Shown piece after piece: positions 32,013 through 41,048 of a stretch of 64,000 nucleotides of DNA. The first letter of the stretch is position 1; each line of letters begins with the position of its first letter. The notes beneath the pieces are model-generated. The model had not been told where the DNA came from. It saw nothing but the letters and a program-made list of their open reading frames with translations, and ran no database searches. Location of the stretch: positions 5,952,001-6,016,000 of the forward strand of contig NZ_CP065053.1 in the NCBI RefSeq assembly GCF_015689335.1. The letters are read 5' to 3'. The position numbers and the translations under genes are program-made. Source of the DNA: Massilia antarctica (GTDB lineage: Bacteria; Pseudomonadota; Gammaproteobacteria; Burkholderiales; Burkholderiaceae_D).

Positions 32013-35000
32013 GCATTCTCGACCTTCCCCGCTTTCATTTCCGAGGATTTGCTCGCGCCAATGTGCCGACTGCTAACCGCAATACGCACGGCCATATCGA
32101 TATCGCCACCAATGCGGTATCGATCGCGGGTGAACCATTCGATCTGCGCCGCCCGCCGTCCGAATTCCATGAGCACCTGAAACAGCTTGCCCCCAGGTTC
32201 AATGCCGCCGGCAAGCCCGATCCGGAAGGCATCTTCAGCGAGGCGGCAGGCTACAATTTTTGCGGCAACAATCATTTTTCATGGGAAAATGCCAGGATCA
32301 CCGGCGTCCAGCTGCGCGATGGCGAGGTCGATACACAGGACGCGCTGGTCGGTGCCAAGCTGGCCTTGTGGGGACATTACAACGACTATCTGCGCACCAC
32401 GATGAACCGCGCCCGATGGGTCGACAGCAATCCGGCCGAGCCGGATAGCACGCTCATTTACGCGGGCCAGTTCACGCTGAGCGGCAAGCAAGCCACGCCC
32501 AATACGCCCAGCCTGTTCAGTGCCGACATCGGGCCGGCGCACTCGGTACGCTGGGTCGGCAACGGCCATATCAGCGAGCGCCAGGGGCATTTTCTCGACG
32601 ATGAATTCGGCCGTTCCAGGCTGTTCCAGTTTTCGGTGGCGAAGCAGGATCCGCATTTCCTGTTCAATCCGGACACACCGCTGCCGGACAGCATGCGCGC
32701 ACTGCAACAGGCGCTGGCCGACGAGGATGTGCTGGGGCTGACGGTCCAGTATGCCTTATTCAATATGTCGACGCCGCAAAAGCCCGACTCGCCGGTATTC
32801 TACGACCTGGCCGGCAGCATCGGCCTGTGGCGCCGCGACGAACTGGCCACCTACCCGGCCGGGCGCCTGCTGCTGCCGCGCCAGGGCAGCCTGGGGCCGG
32901 TGCTGGTGAAGGTGCATGCGGACCGGGTCTCGCTGAATATGCCGACCGCCATTCCATTCACCACGCGCGAGGCCGGCGCCGTGTCCGAACAGCATCCGAC
33001 CCATGCCCTGGGCGGCAAGCGGGCGCTGGGCGACCTCCTGCTGCACCGCGCCTCCGGCAGGCTGATCGCCCGCATTCCCGAGCAGCTGTACCTGGATTAC
33101 TGGCGCCATCATGGCGTGGTCGATGTGCCGCTGCTGCACCCCGCCACGGCCGCTGGTTCGCTGAGCCTGTCGAGCGCCCAGGCGCAGTGGGACGAAACCG
33201 ACTGGGTGCTGCAATCGGACAGCAATCAGCTGTATCTGGAAGCGCCCAACCGGCACAAGCGGCAGGACTTTCCGCAAACGATCACGGTACAAAGCCGTTT
33301 GCGCGGCGAACTGGCCGTGCATCCGGCCTTGACGGCGCAGGCGCAAGACGGCGCGCTCGTCAGCGCGCAGGTGGCACCATCGGCCTTGGGCGACGGCTAC
33401 GCCGAACTGACCCTCACCGGCCGCCGCCCGGGCGCGACCCGCATCATGCTGGGCGAGGCGAAGGGGCAGCAGTTCATCGGCGCCCGCGTCTTGCCCGACG
33501 ACTGGGATCTGGACGAGGTACCGGCCGAACAGGTCGATTATGCCTTCCTCTACCGGCACGTGATGAGCTATTACGAGCTGGTGTATCCCTTCATGTCGGA
33601 CAAGGTGTTCAGCCTGGCGGATCACTGCAAGTGCGAAACCTATTCGCGCCTGATGTGGCAAATGTGCGATCCGCAAAACCGCGACAAGAGCTACTACATG
33701 CCGAGCACGCGCGAACTGTCGCAGCCGAAAGCGCGCCTGTTCCTGAAATACCTGACCCAGGTCGAAGCCGCCGCCAAGACCACGCTTCCCCAGGCCGGCG
33801 CGCGCCATGTCATCGGCTGCAAGGGCGAACTGATCGCCGAGCTGAAAACGGCAATCGACCTGGAACTGTCGCTCATGCTGCAGTACCTGTATGCCGCCTA
33901 TGCCATTCCCAACCATGCACAGGGCATGAAACTGGTCGAAGCCGGCCGCTGGCTGCCGGACGAGCTGGAACTGGCCTGCGGCACCGAAGACCGGCGCCGC
34001 AACAGCGGCGCGCGCGGCGCCCTGCTCGAAATCGCCCATGAGGAAATGCTTCACTACCTGATGGTCAACAATGTGCTGATGGCGTTGGGCGAGCCGTTTT
34101 ACGCCGGCGCCCCGGCGCTCGGCGAGCAGGCGCGCCAGCGCTTCGGCCTGGACACGGAATTTGCATTCGAACCTTTTTCGGAGCATGTGCTCGCCAGGTT
34201 CGTGCGTTTCGAGTGGCCCGACTATCTTCCCACGCCGGGGAAATCGATCGCCACCTTCTATGCGGCGATCCGTCAGGGCCTGGCCGATCTGCCGGATCTG
34301 TTCGATGCCGGCGGCGGCAAACGCGGCGGCGAACACCACCTGTTCCTCAAGGAGCTCACCAACCGCGCCTATCCCGCTTATCAGCTGGAAGTTAGCGACC
34401 GCGACAGCGCGTTGTTTGCGATCGACTTCGTCACCGAGCAGGGGGAAGGCGTCGCTGTCGAATCGCCGCATTTCGCCGTGTCGCATTTCCAGCGGCTGCG
34501 CGAGCTGGCCGGCCGCTTTTCGGCACGCGGCAAACCGTTCGAACCGGCAGTGCCGGCGCTGAAAAACCCGGTGCTGGAAGCACGCGCCGACTGCACCCTG
34601 GTCACCGACCGGAAGGCGCGTTCGCTGATGCGGCTGTATCAAGGCTGTTATGAGCTGACCTTCCAGCTGATGGCGCACCATTTCGCGCAAAAGCCGCTGG
34701 GCAGCCTGCGCCGCTCGCGCCTGATGAATGCGTCCATCGACATCATGACCGGTTTGCTGCGGCCCTTGTCGGCCGCGCTGATGAACATGCCGTCCGGCGT
34801 GCCCGGCCGCAACGCCGGACCGCCGGTACCCGAGCCGATCACCACCACCATTGACAGCGACTACAGCCTCGGCTGCGAGATGCTGGCGCAGAAATGCCTG
34901 GCGCTGGCGCAGTACGCCCGCAGCCTTGAAGCCGATGTGGTCGGCATGGCGCAGATCGCCATGCTGGAATTCTTTAATCAGCAATTGACCGATTTATCTC

Positions 35001-35026
35001 GGGGAAAGATGTCAAGAGAGGCCTAA
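32009..35026 (+). CDS. vioB: VioB, iminophenyl-pyruvate (IPA imine) dimer synthase (1005 aa)
   Basis: Couples two indole-3-pyruvate imine molecules into the dimer that VioE uses. Typical start MSILDLPRFHFRGFARANVP and full family length (Chromobacterium VioB about 998). The central and C-terminal part has a ferritin-like domain: DLELSLMLQYLYAAYAI near residue 618 and EIAHEEMLHYLMVNN near 674, whose Glu and ExxH residues fit a metal site. The enzyme was originally described as heme-containing. It overlaps vioA by 4 bases, and its stop directly abuts the vioC start. Confidence 0.96.
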   Translation: MSILDLPRFHFRGFARANVPTANRNTHGHIDIATNAVSIAGEPFDLRRPPSEFHEHLKQLAPRFNAAGKPDPEGIFSEAAGYNFCGNNHFSWENARITGVQLRDGEVDTQDALVGAKLALWGHYNDYLRTTMNRARWVDSNPAEPDSTLIYAGQFTLSGKQATPNTPSLFSADIGPAHSVRWVGNGHISERQGHFLDDEFGRSRLFQFSVAKQDPHFLFNPDTPLPDSMRALQQALADEDVLGLTVQYALFNMSTPQKPDSPVFYDLAGSIGLWRRDELATYPAGRLLLPRQGSLGPVLVKVHADRVSLNMPTAIPFTTREAGAVSEQHPTHALGGKRALGDLLLHRASGRLIARIPEQLYLDYWRHHGVVDVPLLHPATAAGSLSLSSAQAQWDETDWVLQSDSNQLYLEAPNRHKRQDFPQTITVQSRLRGELAVHPALTAQAQDGALVSAQVAPSALGDGYAELTLTGRRPGATRIMLGEAKGQQFIGARVLPDDWDLDEVPAEQVDYAFLYRHVMSYYELVYPFMSDKVFSLADHCKCETYSRLMWQMCDPQNRDKSYYMPSTRELSQPKARLFLKYLTQVEAAAKTTLPQAGARHVIGCKGELIAELKTAIDLELSLMLQYLYAAYAIPNHAQGMKLVEAGRWLPDELELACGTEDRRRNSGARGALLEIAHEEMLHYLMVNNVLMALGEPFYAGAPALGEQARQRFGLDTEFAFEPFSEHVLARFVRFEWPDYLPTPGKSIATFYAAIRQGLADLPDLFDAGGGKRGGEHHLFLKELTNRAYPAYQLEVSDRDSALFAIDFVTEQGEGVAVESPHFAVSHFQRLRELAGRFSARGKPFEPAVPALKNPVLEARADCTLVTDRKARSLMRLYQGCYELTFQLMAHHFAQKPLGSLRRSRLMNASIDIMTGLLRPLSAALMNMPSGVPGRNAGPPVPEPITTTIDSDYSLGCEMLAQKCLALAQYARSLEADVVGMAQIAMLEFFNQQLTDLSRGKMSREA

Positions 35027-36316
35027 ATGCACAAAATCATCATCGTAGGCGGCGGCCTGGCCGGTAGCCTGAGCGCCATCTATCTGGCGCAGCGCGGACA
35101 CCAGGTCCACGTTGTCGAAAAGCGCAGCGATCCGCTGCTGGAAAGCGCGGCAAACGCCGATCCGGTCAGTTCGCGCGCCATCGGCGTCAGCATGACCGTG
35201 CGCGGCATCAAGGCGGTGCTGGGAGCCGGGATCAGCAAACACGACCTGGACCAGTGCGGCGAGCCCATCGTCGGCATGGCATTTTCGGTCGGTGGTCAAT
35301 ACAGGGTGCGCGAACTGGCTTCGCTGGAAGGCTTGTTTCCCCTATCGCTGGACCGCACCGCGTTCCAGCGCCTGCTGAACAACTACGCCGCCAGGCACAA
35401 GGTGACCTACTATTTCGGGCATAAGTGCCTGGATGTCGACCTGGAAAAGAAAACCGTGCTGATCCAGGGCGAGGATGGCGTGTTGCAGCAGTTGCAGGGC
35501 GACCTGATCATCGGCGCCGACGGTGCGCACTCCGCAGTGCGGCGTGCCATGCAAAGCAGCATGCGGCGCTTCGAGTTCAAGCAGAGCTTTTTCCGGCACG
35601 GCTACAAAACCCTGGTGCTGCCGAACGCGGCGGAACTCGGCTTCCGGAAGGATCTGCTGTATTTCTTCGGCATGGATTCGAAAGGCACGTTCGCCGGCCG
35701 CGCAGCCACCATCCCGAACGGCAGCATCAGCTTCGCCATTTGCCTGCCCTACTCCGGCACCCCAAGCCTGACCACGCACGACCGCGAAGCCATGACCGGC
35801 TTCTTCAGCCGCTACTTCGGCCGCCTGCCGCAAGCCAGCCGGGACGCGCTGCTGGAGCAGTTCCTGGCGCTGCCCAGCAACGACCTCATCAATGTCCGCT
35901 CCAGCACCTTTCATTACAAGGGCAATGTGGTCCTGGTCGGCGATGCGGCGCACGCCACCGCCCCCTTCCTCGGGCAGGGCATGAACATGGCGCTCGAAGA
36001 TGTCCAGGTCCTCGTCACCTTGCTGGACCGCTACGGCGACGACTTGGCGCGCGCCCTGTCCGAGTTCACGGAGCAGCGCAAGGTGCAGGCTGACGCCATG
36101 CAGGATATGGCGATCGCCAACTACGAAGTGCTGAGCAACCCGAATTTTATTTTCTTCCTGCAGACCCGGTACACCCGCTACATGCACAAGAAATTTCCCC
36201 GTGTTTATCCGCCCGACATGGCGGAGAAACTGTACTTCACATCGGTTCCTTACGATGTGCTGCAACAAATCCAGAAGAAGCAAAACGTTTGGTACAAACT
36301 TGGAAGGGTAAACTAA
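35027..36316 (+). CDS. vioC: VioC, violacein synthase (FAD monooxygenase, 429 aa)
   Basis: Late-step flavin monooxygenase that hydroxylates the second indole ring (C2) to give, after oxidative decarboxylation, violacein; acting on the non-hydroxylated precursor it gives deoxyviolacein. Rossmann motif IVGGGLAGSLSAIYLAQRG at residues ~5-23, the DG motif IIGADGAHSAVRRAM near 162 and the GD motif VVLVGDAAHATAPFLGQG near 302 are the three hallmarks of the PHBH-type fold. The length equals that of Chromobacterium VioC. Start and stop are directly contiguous with vioB and vioD. Confidence 0.96.
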   Translation: MHKIIIVGGGLAGSLSAIYLAQRGHQVHVVEKRSDPLLESAANADPVSSRAIGVSMTVRGIKAVLGAGISKHDLDQCGEPIVGMAFSVGGQYRVRELASLEGLFPLSLDRTAFQRLLNNYAARHKVTYYFGHKCLDVDLEKKTVLIQGEDGVLQQLQGDLIIGADGAHSAVRRAMQSSMRRFEFKQSFFRHGYKTLVLPNAAELGFRKDLLYFFGMDSKGTFAGRAATIPNGSISFAICLPYSGTPSLTTHDREAMTGFFSRYFGRLPQASRDALLEQFLALPSNDLINVRSSTFHYKGNVVLVGDAAHATAPFLGQGMNMALEDVQVLVTLLDRYGDDLARALSEFTEQRKVQADAMQDMAIANYEVLSNPNFIFFLQTRYTRYMHKKFPRVYPPDMAEKLYFTSVPYDVLQQIQKKQNVWYKLGRVN

Positions 36317-37431
36317 TGAACATTCTCGTCATCGGCGCCGGACCAGCCGGACTGATCTTTGCCAGTCAAATGAAGCAGGCCCAACCCGCCTGGAATATCA
36401 GCATTGCGGAAAAAAATACCCAGGAAGAGGTGCTGGGCTGGGGCGTGGTGCTGCCGGGACGCCCGCCGCGCCATCCCGCCAATCCGCTGTCTTACCTGGC
36501 GCAGCCGGAACAGCTCCATCCGCAATTCTTGGAGGAATTCAAGCTGGTCCACCACGACCAGCCGAACCTGATGAGCACCGGGGTGACGCTGTGCGGCGTC
36601 GAACGGCAGGCCCTGGTGCAGGCGCTGCGCGCCAAATGCGTGGCGGCCGGCATCACGATCAGTTACGAGACCCCGCTGGCCAGCGTGGCGCAACTGGAAG
36701 CCGGATACGATCTGGTGGTGGTGTCGAACGGCATCAACCACACATCGCTGGAGCTGCCGCAAGCGCTGGCGGCGCAGGTCGATTTCGGGCGCAATAAATA
36801 TATCTGGTACGGCACCACCCAGCTGTTCGACCAGATGAACCTGGTGTTCCGCGAGAACAAGCACGGTCTTTTCATCGGCCATGCCTATAAATACTCGGAC
36901 ACGATGAGCACCTTTATCGTCGAGTGCAGCGAAGAGACGTATGCCAAAGCCGAGCTGGGATTCGATTCCGCGCGCGACGCCGCCTATATCGCCAAGGCGT
37001 TCGCGCCGGAACTGGGCGAGCACAGGCTGGTCAGCCAGCCGGGCCAGGGCTGGCGCAACTTCATGACGCTCAGCCACGATGTGGCCAGCGACGGCAAGTT
37101 CGTCCTGATCGGCGACGCGCTGCAATCGGGCCACTTCTCGATCGGCCATGGCACCACCATGGCGGTGGTGGTGGCCCAGCTGCTGGTGAAAACGCTCAGC
37201 GCCGAAGCCGACACGGCCGCGGCCCTGGCCAGCTTCAACGCGCGCGCGGTGCCACTGGTCAAGCTGTTCAAGGACCATGCCGACGCCAGCCGCCTGTGGT
37301 TTGAAAGCGTGGGCGAGCGTGCCGCTCTGAGCAACGCCGACCTGACCGCCAGCTTCGACGCGCGCCGCAATCACTTGCCGCCGCTGCAGGACGCGCTGAT
37401 GGCCAGCCTCGGCTACGCCCTCGGTCGCTAA
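36316..37431 (+). CDS. vioD: VioD, protodeoxyviolaceinate monooxygenase (371 aa)
   Basis: FAD- and NADPH-dependent monooxygenase that hydroxylates C5 of one indole ring before VioC acts, so it decides violacein versus deoxyviolacein. Rossmann motif ILVIGAGPAGLIFASQM at residues ~3-19, and the C-terminal FAD motif FVLIGDALQSGHFSIGHGTT. The ATG at 36316 shares one base with the vioC stop (TAATG); an in-frame start 27 bases earlier would lie inside vioC and is rejected. Length is close to the 373 residues of Chromobacterium VioD. Confidence 0.95.
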   Translation: MNILVIGAGPAGLIFASQMKQAQPAWNISIAEKNTQEEVLGWGVVLPGRPPRHPANPLSYLAQPEQLHPQFLEEFKLVHHDQPNLMSTGVTLCGVERQALVQALRAKCVAAGITISYETPLASVAQLEAGYDLVVVSNGINHTSLELPQALAAQVDFGRNKYIWYGTTQLFDQMNLVFRENKHGLFIGHAYKYSDTMSTFIVECSEETYAKAELGFDSARDAAYIAKAFAPELGEHRLVSQPGQGWRNFMTLSHDVASDGKFVLIGDALQSGHFSIGHGTTMAVVVAQLLVKTLSAEADTAAALASFNARAVPLVKLFKDHADASRLWFESVGERAALSNADLTASFDARRNHLPPLQDALMASLGYALGR

Positions 37432-37441
37432 AGGAACCGCC

Positions 37442-38017
37442 ATGCCGCCACACGCCACGCCGCCGCTGCTGCCGATGCAATGGAGCAGCGCCTACATCTC
37501 GTACTGGTTGCCGATGCAGCAAGACGACGAGCTTACCTCCGGCTATTGCTGGTTCGACTATGCCCGCAACATCTGCCGCATCGACGGCCTGTTCAATCCC
37601 TGGTCGGAAAAGGAGACCGGACACCGGCTCTGGATGTCGGAAACCGGCGACGCCGGGCGCGAGCGAAGCCGCAAACAGAAGGTCGCGTATGCCAGGGAAG
37701 CGTCGGCAGTCGGGATGGAACTGCGCGACACCGTGCTGGCCGACGAGGTGACACCGTTCCAGGCGCTGTTCCTGCCGCAGGCGATCCTGGTCGACGGCGC
37801 GGCCCGTCACGATGGCCGCCACACCGTGCTGGGCCAGGCGGCTGACGCCTGGGTGGTGGAGCGGCCCGGCAAGACGCGTTCGGTGTTTTATCTCCAGGCC
37901 GGCGGCAACGGCTTGCTGCGCATGGTCACCGGCAACGATGCGCAGCATCAGTCGGTACGCGACTTTCCAAACTTTGTTGCCGGGGACATCGCGGACAGCG
38001 TTTTCATGTCGGAATAA
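37442..38017 (+). CDS. vioE: VioE, prodeoxyviolacein synthase (191 aa)
   Basis: Cofactor-free enzyme that rearranges the VioB dimer product (1,2-indole shift) to protodeoxyviolaceinic acid; without it the pathway diverts toward chromopyrrolic acid. Typical opening MQWSSAYISYWLPMQ and LTSGYCWFDYARNICRIDGLFNPWS (read here in two parts), and the exact 191-residue length of the Chromobacterium enzyme. It is a LolA/LolB-like beta fold by family knowledge. It follows vioD by 10 bases with an AAAGGA ribosome binding site, and closes the vio operon proper. Confidence 0.96.
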   Translation: MPPHATPPLLPMQWSSAYISYWLPMQQDDELTSGYCWFDYARNICRIDGLFNPWSEKETGHRLWMSETGDAGRERSRKQKVAYAREASAVGMELRDTVLADEVTPFQALFLPQAILVDGAARHDGRHTVLGQAADAWVVERPGKTRSVFYLQAGGNGLLRMVTGNDAQHQSVRDFPNFVAGDIADSVFMSE

Positions 38018-38052
38018 AACGACGTTCCGTCCCGATCACAGGCGAATCAGCC

Positions 38053-38072
38053 CGGCGCATCGACGTGCGCCG
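38053..38072. terminator. Hairpin between vioE and the MFS gene
   Basis: Inverted repeat CGGCGCA / TGCGCCG with a 6-base loop, 35 bases after the vioE stop. No T-run follows, so it may only attenuate read-through or stabilise the vio mRNA 3' end. Confidence 0.35.
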
Positions 38073-38150
38073 CCGGCGTTCCGGGGATGGCCTCATCCGC
38101 CATCCTCGCCCTCATTCCAGTTTCTGCAATTACTCGTAAAGGAATCCTGT

Positions 38151-39332
38151 ATGCCATTGCTTGTCTATATTCTCGGGTTGACGATTTTCTCGATCACGAC
38201 GTCCGAATTCATGGTGGCGGGCATGATGCCGTCGCTGGCCCGGGCGATGGGCGTGTCGTTGACGCAGATCGGCTATCTGATCTCGCTGTACGCCATTGGC
38301 ATGGTCATCGGTGGCCCGCTGACCACCGTCGCTTTGCTCAAGCTGCGCATACCGAATAAACAAGCATTGCTGTGGATGCTGGGTTTGTATGCCATTGCCC
38401 AATCGATCGCGGCATCGGCCGCCAGCTACGACATCATGGCCATCGCACGGGTCGCCACGGGCGTAGCCGGCTCGGCCTGCTTTGGGATGTCGCTGGCGAT
38501 CTGTGCCGAACTGGTCCGCCCTGAAGCGCGCGGCCGCGCCGCAGCGGTGGTCATCGGGGGGCTGATGCTGGCCTCGGTCGTGGGCTTGCCGATGGCGACG
38601 CTCATCGACCAATACATGGGGTGGCGCGCCAGCTTCTGGCTGGTGGTTGTACTGGCGGCAGCGTGCATGGCGCTCATCGCCATCCTGGTGCCGCGCTCCA
38701 GGCCCGCCGACGCGGTCAGCCTCGGCGACGAACTGGGGGAATTCAGGAATCCCCATCTCTGGACGGCCTACGCCAGCAGTGGACTGATCATCGGCGCGAC
38801 CTTCGCGGCCTTCAGCTACTACACGCCGATCCTGACCGGGATTAGCGGTTTTCCGTCTTCCTCGATGCCCTGGCTGCTGGGTGTCTACGGCATCGCGAAC
38901 GTGGTGGGCAATGGCGTGGTGGGCCGTTTTGCGGACCAGTACACCATCCCCATCATGGTCGGGGGCATGATGGTCCTGGGCATCAGCCTGGCGCTGTTCG
39001 CCCTCTTCGCCGACAATCAACCGATCAGCGTTGCGATGCTGGTCGTCACCGGCCTGGTTGGCATGTCCATGAATCCCGCCATCATCGCGCGCGTGATGAA
39101 GACCGTGCATCCCGGGCCACTGGTCAATACCGTGCACACATCGGTCATCAACATCGGGCTGGGCGTCGGGTCGTGGATAGGCGGCCTGGGTATCGCCGCC
39201 GGCTGGGGCTTGCGCTCGCCGCTGTGGGTCGGTGTTGCGCTGGCACTCCTTGCACTGCTCAGCTTGCTGCCTTACCTCGGGCAAAAGTCGGGTGATGCGG
39301 GCAGGGTCGCGTTGACGGCCGGGAGGAATTAA
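38151..39332 (+). CDS. MFS transporter, DHA1 type, likely violacein or drug exporter (393 aa)
   Basis: Twelve hydrophobic segments fill the 393 residues. The opening TIFSITTSEFMVAGMMPSLA and the loop after helix 2 match DHA1-family proton-coupled exporters of the AraJ/YdhP type, with the family motif around ARVATGVAGSACFG. The ATG at 38151 follows AAAGGA 7 bases upstream. It lies 133 bases after vioE in the same direction, separated by a hairpin without T-run, so co-transcription is possible and export of violacein or self-protection is a reasonable inference. It ends at a strong hairpin shared with the convergent regulator. Confidence 0.85.
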   Translation: MPLLVYILGLTIFSITTSEFMVAGMMPSLARAMGVSLTQIGYLISLYAIGMVIGGPLTTVALLKLRIPNKQALLWMLGLYAIAQSIAASAASYDIMAIARVATGVAGSACFGMSLAICAELVRPEARGRAAAVVIGGLMLASVVGLPMATLIDQYMGWRASFWLVVVLAAACMALIAILVPRSRPADAVSLGDELGEFRNPHLWTAYASSGLIIGATFAAFSYYTPILTGISGFPSSSMPWLLGVYGIANVVGNGVVGRFADQYTIPIMVGGMMVLGISLALFALFADNQPISVAMLVVTGLVGMSMNPAIIARVMKTVHPGPLVNTVHTSVINIGLGVGSWIGGLGIAAGWGLRSPLWVGVALALLALLSLLPYLGQKSGDAGRVALTAGRN

Positions 39333-39335
39333 GAA

Positions 39336-39377
39336 GCTGAGCTTGACCATGGCGTAGCCCCATGGTCAACGTTCAGC
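39336..39377. terminator. Strong bidirectional hairpin between convergent genes
   Basis: A perfect 10-bp inverted repeat TTGACCATGG (39343-39352) / CCATGGTCAA (39360-39369) with a 7-base loop is extended by GCTGA (39336-39340) / TCAGC (39373-39377) across a small bulge. It lies between the end of the MFS gene and the end of the GlxA-type gene and overlaps the latter's stop codon. No T-run is present on either side. Confidence 0.55.
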
Positions 39378-40350
39378 CGAAGCGCGCCTGGTAGTCGCTC
39401 GGCACCACGCCCAGCTGCGCGGCGAAGGCGCGGCGCAGATTGTACTCGTTGCCGAAGCCGCTCTGGCCGGCGGCGCGCTTGACCGTCATGCCGGGCCGTT
39501 CGAGCAGGCCGCAGGCGGCTTCCATGCGCAGCCGCAGCAGCAGTTGGGCCGGCGTCAGGTTGGCCGCCTGCCGCAGCCGGCGGTGCAGGGTCCGCACCGA
39601 CAGTGCACAGGCGGCCGCCATCTGGTCGACATCGATCTGCTGCCGCAGGCGCGGCCTGAGCCATGCGATCAGCCGGGCGTGCACGTCCTGCGGATCGTCC
39701 TGCGCCAGCAGCTGGGAGCTGAACTGGCGCTGTCCGCCCGGCCGCTTGAAGAACACCACCATCCGCTTCGCCACCGCCAGGCTGGCGGCGCGGCCCAGGT
39801 CTTCCGCCACCAGGCTGAGCGCCAGATCCATGCCGGCGGCGATGCCGGCCGAGGTGTACACCGGACCATCCTTGATATAAATCGCATCGTCCTGCACATC
39901 GATGGCAGGATATTGCGCCTGCAGCGAGGCCGCATCCATCCAGTGCGTCACGGCGCGGCGGCCGTCGAGCAGGCCGGCGCGTGCCAGCACGAAGGCGCCG
40001 GTGCACACCGCGCAGCAGCGCGCCACCCGGCCCGCCGCGCGTGCCACCCAGCGCACCAGGGCCGGATCGTGCGCGCCGTCCGCGTCCTCCATGCCGGTTG
40101 CGCCGGAGACGATCAAGGTCGCCCCGGCCAGCTTGCGCCCCGCCGGCGGCAGCGGCGCGGCCAGCACCGTCACGCCGCACGACGACGCAACCGCTCCGCC
40201 GCCGGGCGCGATCATGCCGATCCGGTAAGGCGGCGCCAGGCCCGCATCGCGCGCCTCGTCGTTGGCGCTGGCAAAAACCTGGGCCGGGCCGGTCGCATCG
40301 AGCAGCACGAAACCGGGGAATACCAGCAGCCAGATATCGATTGTCTTCAT
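39373..40350 (-). CDS. GlxA-type transcriptional regulator (DJ-1/PfpI + AraC, 325 aa)
   Basis: An N-terminal DJ-1/PfpI-like amidotransferase domain (residues ~1-190) includes the nucleophile-elbow region CCAVCTGAFVLARAGLLDG, as seen in GlxA-family regulators that sense small molecules. A C-terminal AraC-type double helix-turn-helix (about 220-322) includes MAAACALSVRTLHRRLRQA and GFGNEYNLRRAFAAQLGV. The start at 40350 opens MKTIDIWLLVFPGF, typical of the family. It is divergent from the stand-alone DJ-1/PfpI gene at 40431, which shares the same fold and is its likely target. Confidence 0.92.
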   Translation of the reverse strand: MKTIDIWLLVFPGFVLLDATGPAQVFASANDEARDAGLAPPYRIGMIAPGGGAVASSCGVTVLAAPLPPAGRKLAGATLIVSGATGMEDADGAHDPALVRWVARAAGRVARCCAVCTGAFVLARAGLLDGRRAVTHWMDAASLQAQYPAIDVQDDAIYIKDGPVYTSAGIAAGMDLALSLVAEDLGRAASLAVAKRMVVFFKRPGGQRQFSSQLLAQDDPQDVHARLIAWLRPRLRQQIDVDQMAAACALSVRTLHRRLRQAANLTPAQLLLRLRMEAACGLLERPGMTVKRAAGQSGFGNEYNLRRAFAAQLGVVPSDYQARFG

Positions 40351-40430
40351 GTGGCAGATATTCCACCATGAATGTCATTTCTGTCAATCCACTCCGTGAC
40401 ATGATGGGCCTCTTACTTAACGGAGGCAAT

Positions 40431-41048
40431 ATGACACGCACCATCGGTATCTATGTGTTTGACGACGTCGAAGTCCTCGATTTCGCCGGTCCCTACGAAG
40501 TGTTCACCTGCGCCACCCGCGTGGCGGCGACGGTGACGCCGCAGGCCGAAGCACCGTTCCGGGTGCGCATGATCGGCGCCACGGCGGCGATGCTGCGCGC
40601 CCGGGCCGGCCTGAGCGTGCTGCCGGAAGCCGATTTCGCCAGCGCCGGCCACATCGATGTGCTGATCGTGCCGGGCGGCGTGGTCACGGCCGAATTGCCG
40701 AAGGCGGAGGTGATTGCCTGGATCGCCGCCACCGCCCGCACCTCGGAACTGACGGCGTCGGTCTGCACCGGCGCCTTCCTGCTGGCACAGGCGGGCCTGC
40801 TCGACGGCCAGGAGGCCACCACCCACTGGGACGACGTGGCCGGCCTGCGCGACGCCTTCCCGCAGGTGCGGGTGCGCGGGGAGCGGCGCTGGATCGACAA
40901 CGGCGCCATCGTCACCTCGGGCGGCATTTCGGCCGGCATCGACATGTCGCTGCACCTGGTCGAACGGCTGGCGGGGCGCGAACTGGCCCTGGCCACCGCG
41001 CGCCAGATGGAATACGACTGGAACCAGAACGCCGGCGGCGCGCAATGA
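40431..41048 (+). CDS. DJ-1/PfpI family protein (205 aa)
   Basis: Stand-alone DJ-1/PfpI domain: opening TIGIYVFDDVEVLDFAGPYE, the central DVLIVPGG strand, and the elbow ASVCTGAFLLAQAGLLDG with the conserved Cys, followed by TTHWDDV. Members include isonitrile hydratases, glyoxalase-III-like enzymes and regulator-associated amidases; the THW motif is typical of the isonitrile hydratase-like group. CGGAGG lies 8 bases before the ATG. It is divergent from the GlxA-type regulator and overlaps the cupin gene by 4 bases (ATGA). Confidence 0.88.
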   Translation: MTRTIGIYVFDDVEVLDFAGPYEVFTCATRVAATVTPQAEAPFRVRMIGATAAMLRARAGLSVLPEADFASAGHIDVLIVPGGVVTAELPKAEVIAWIAATARTSELTASVCTGAFLLAQAGLLDGQEATTHWDDVAGLRDAFPQVRVRGERRWIDNGAIVTSGGISAGIDMSLHLVERLAGRELALATARQMEYDWNQNAGGAQ

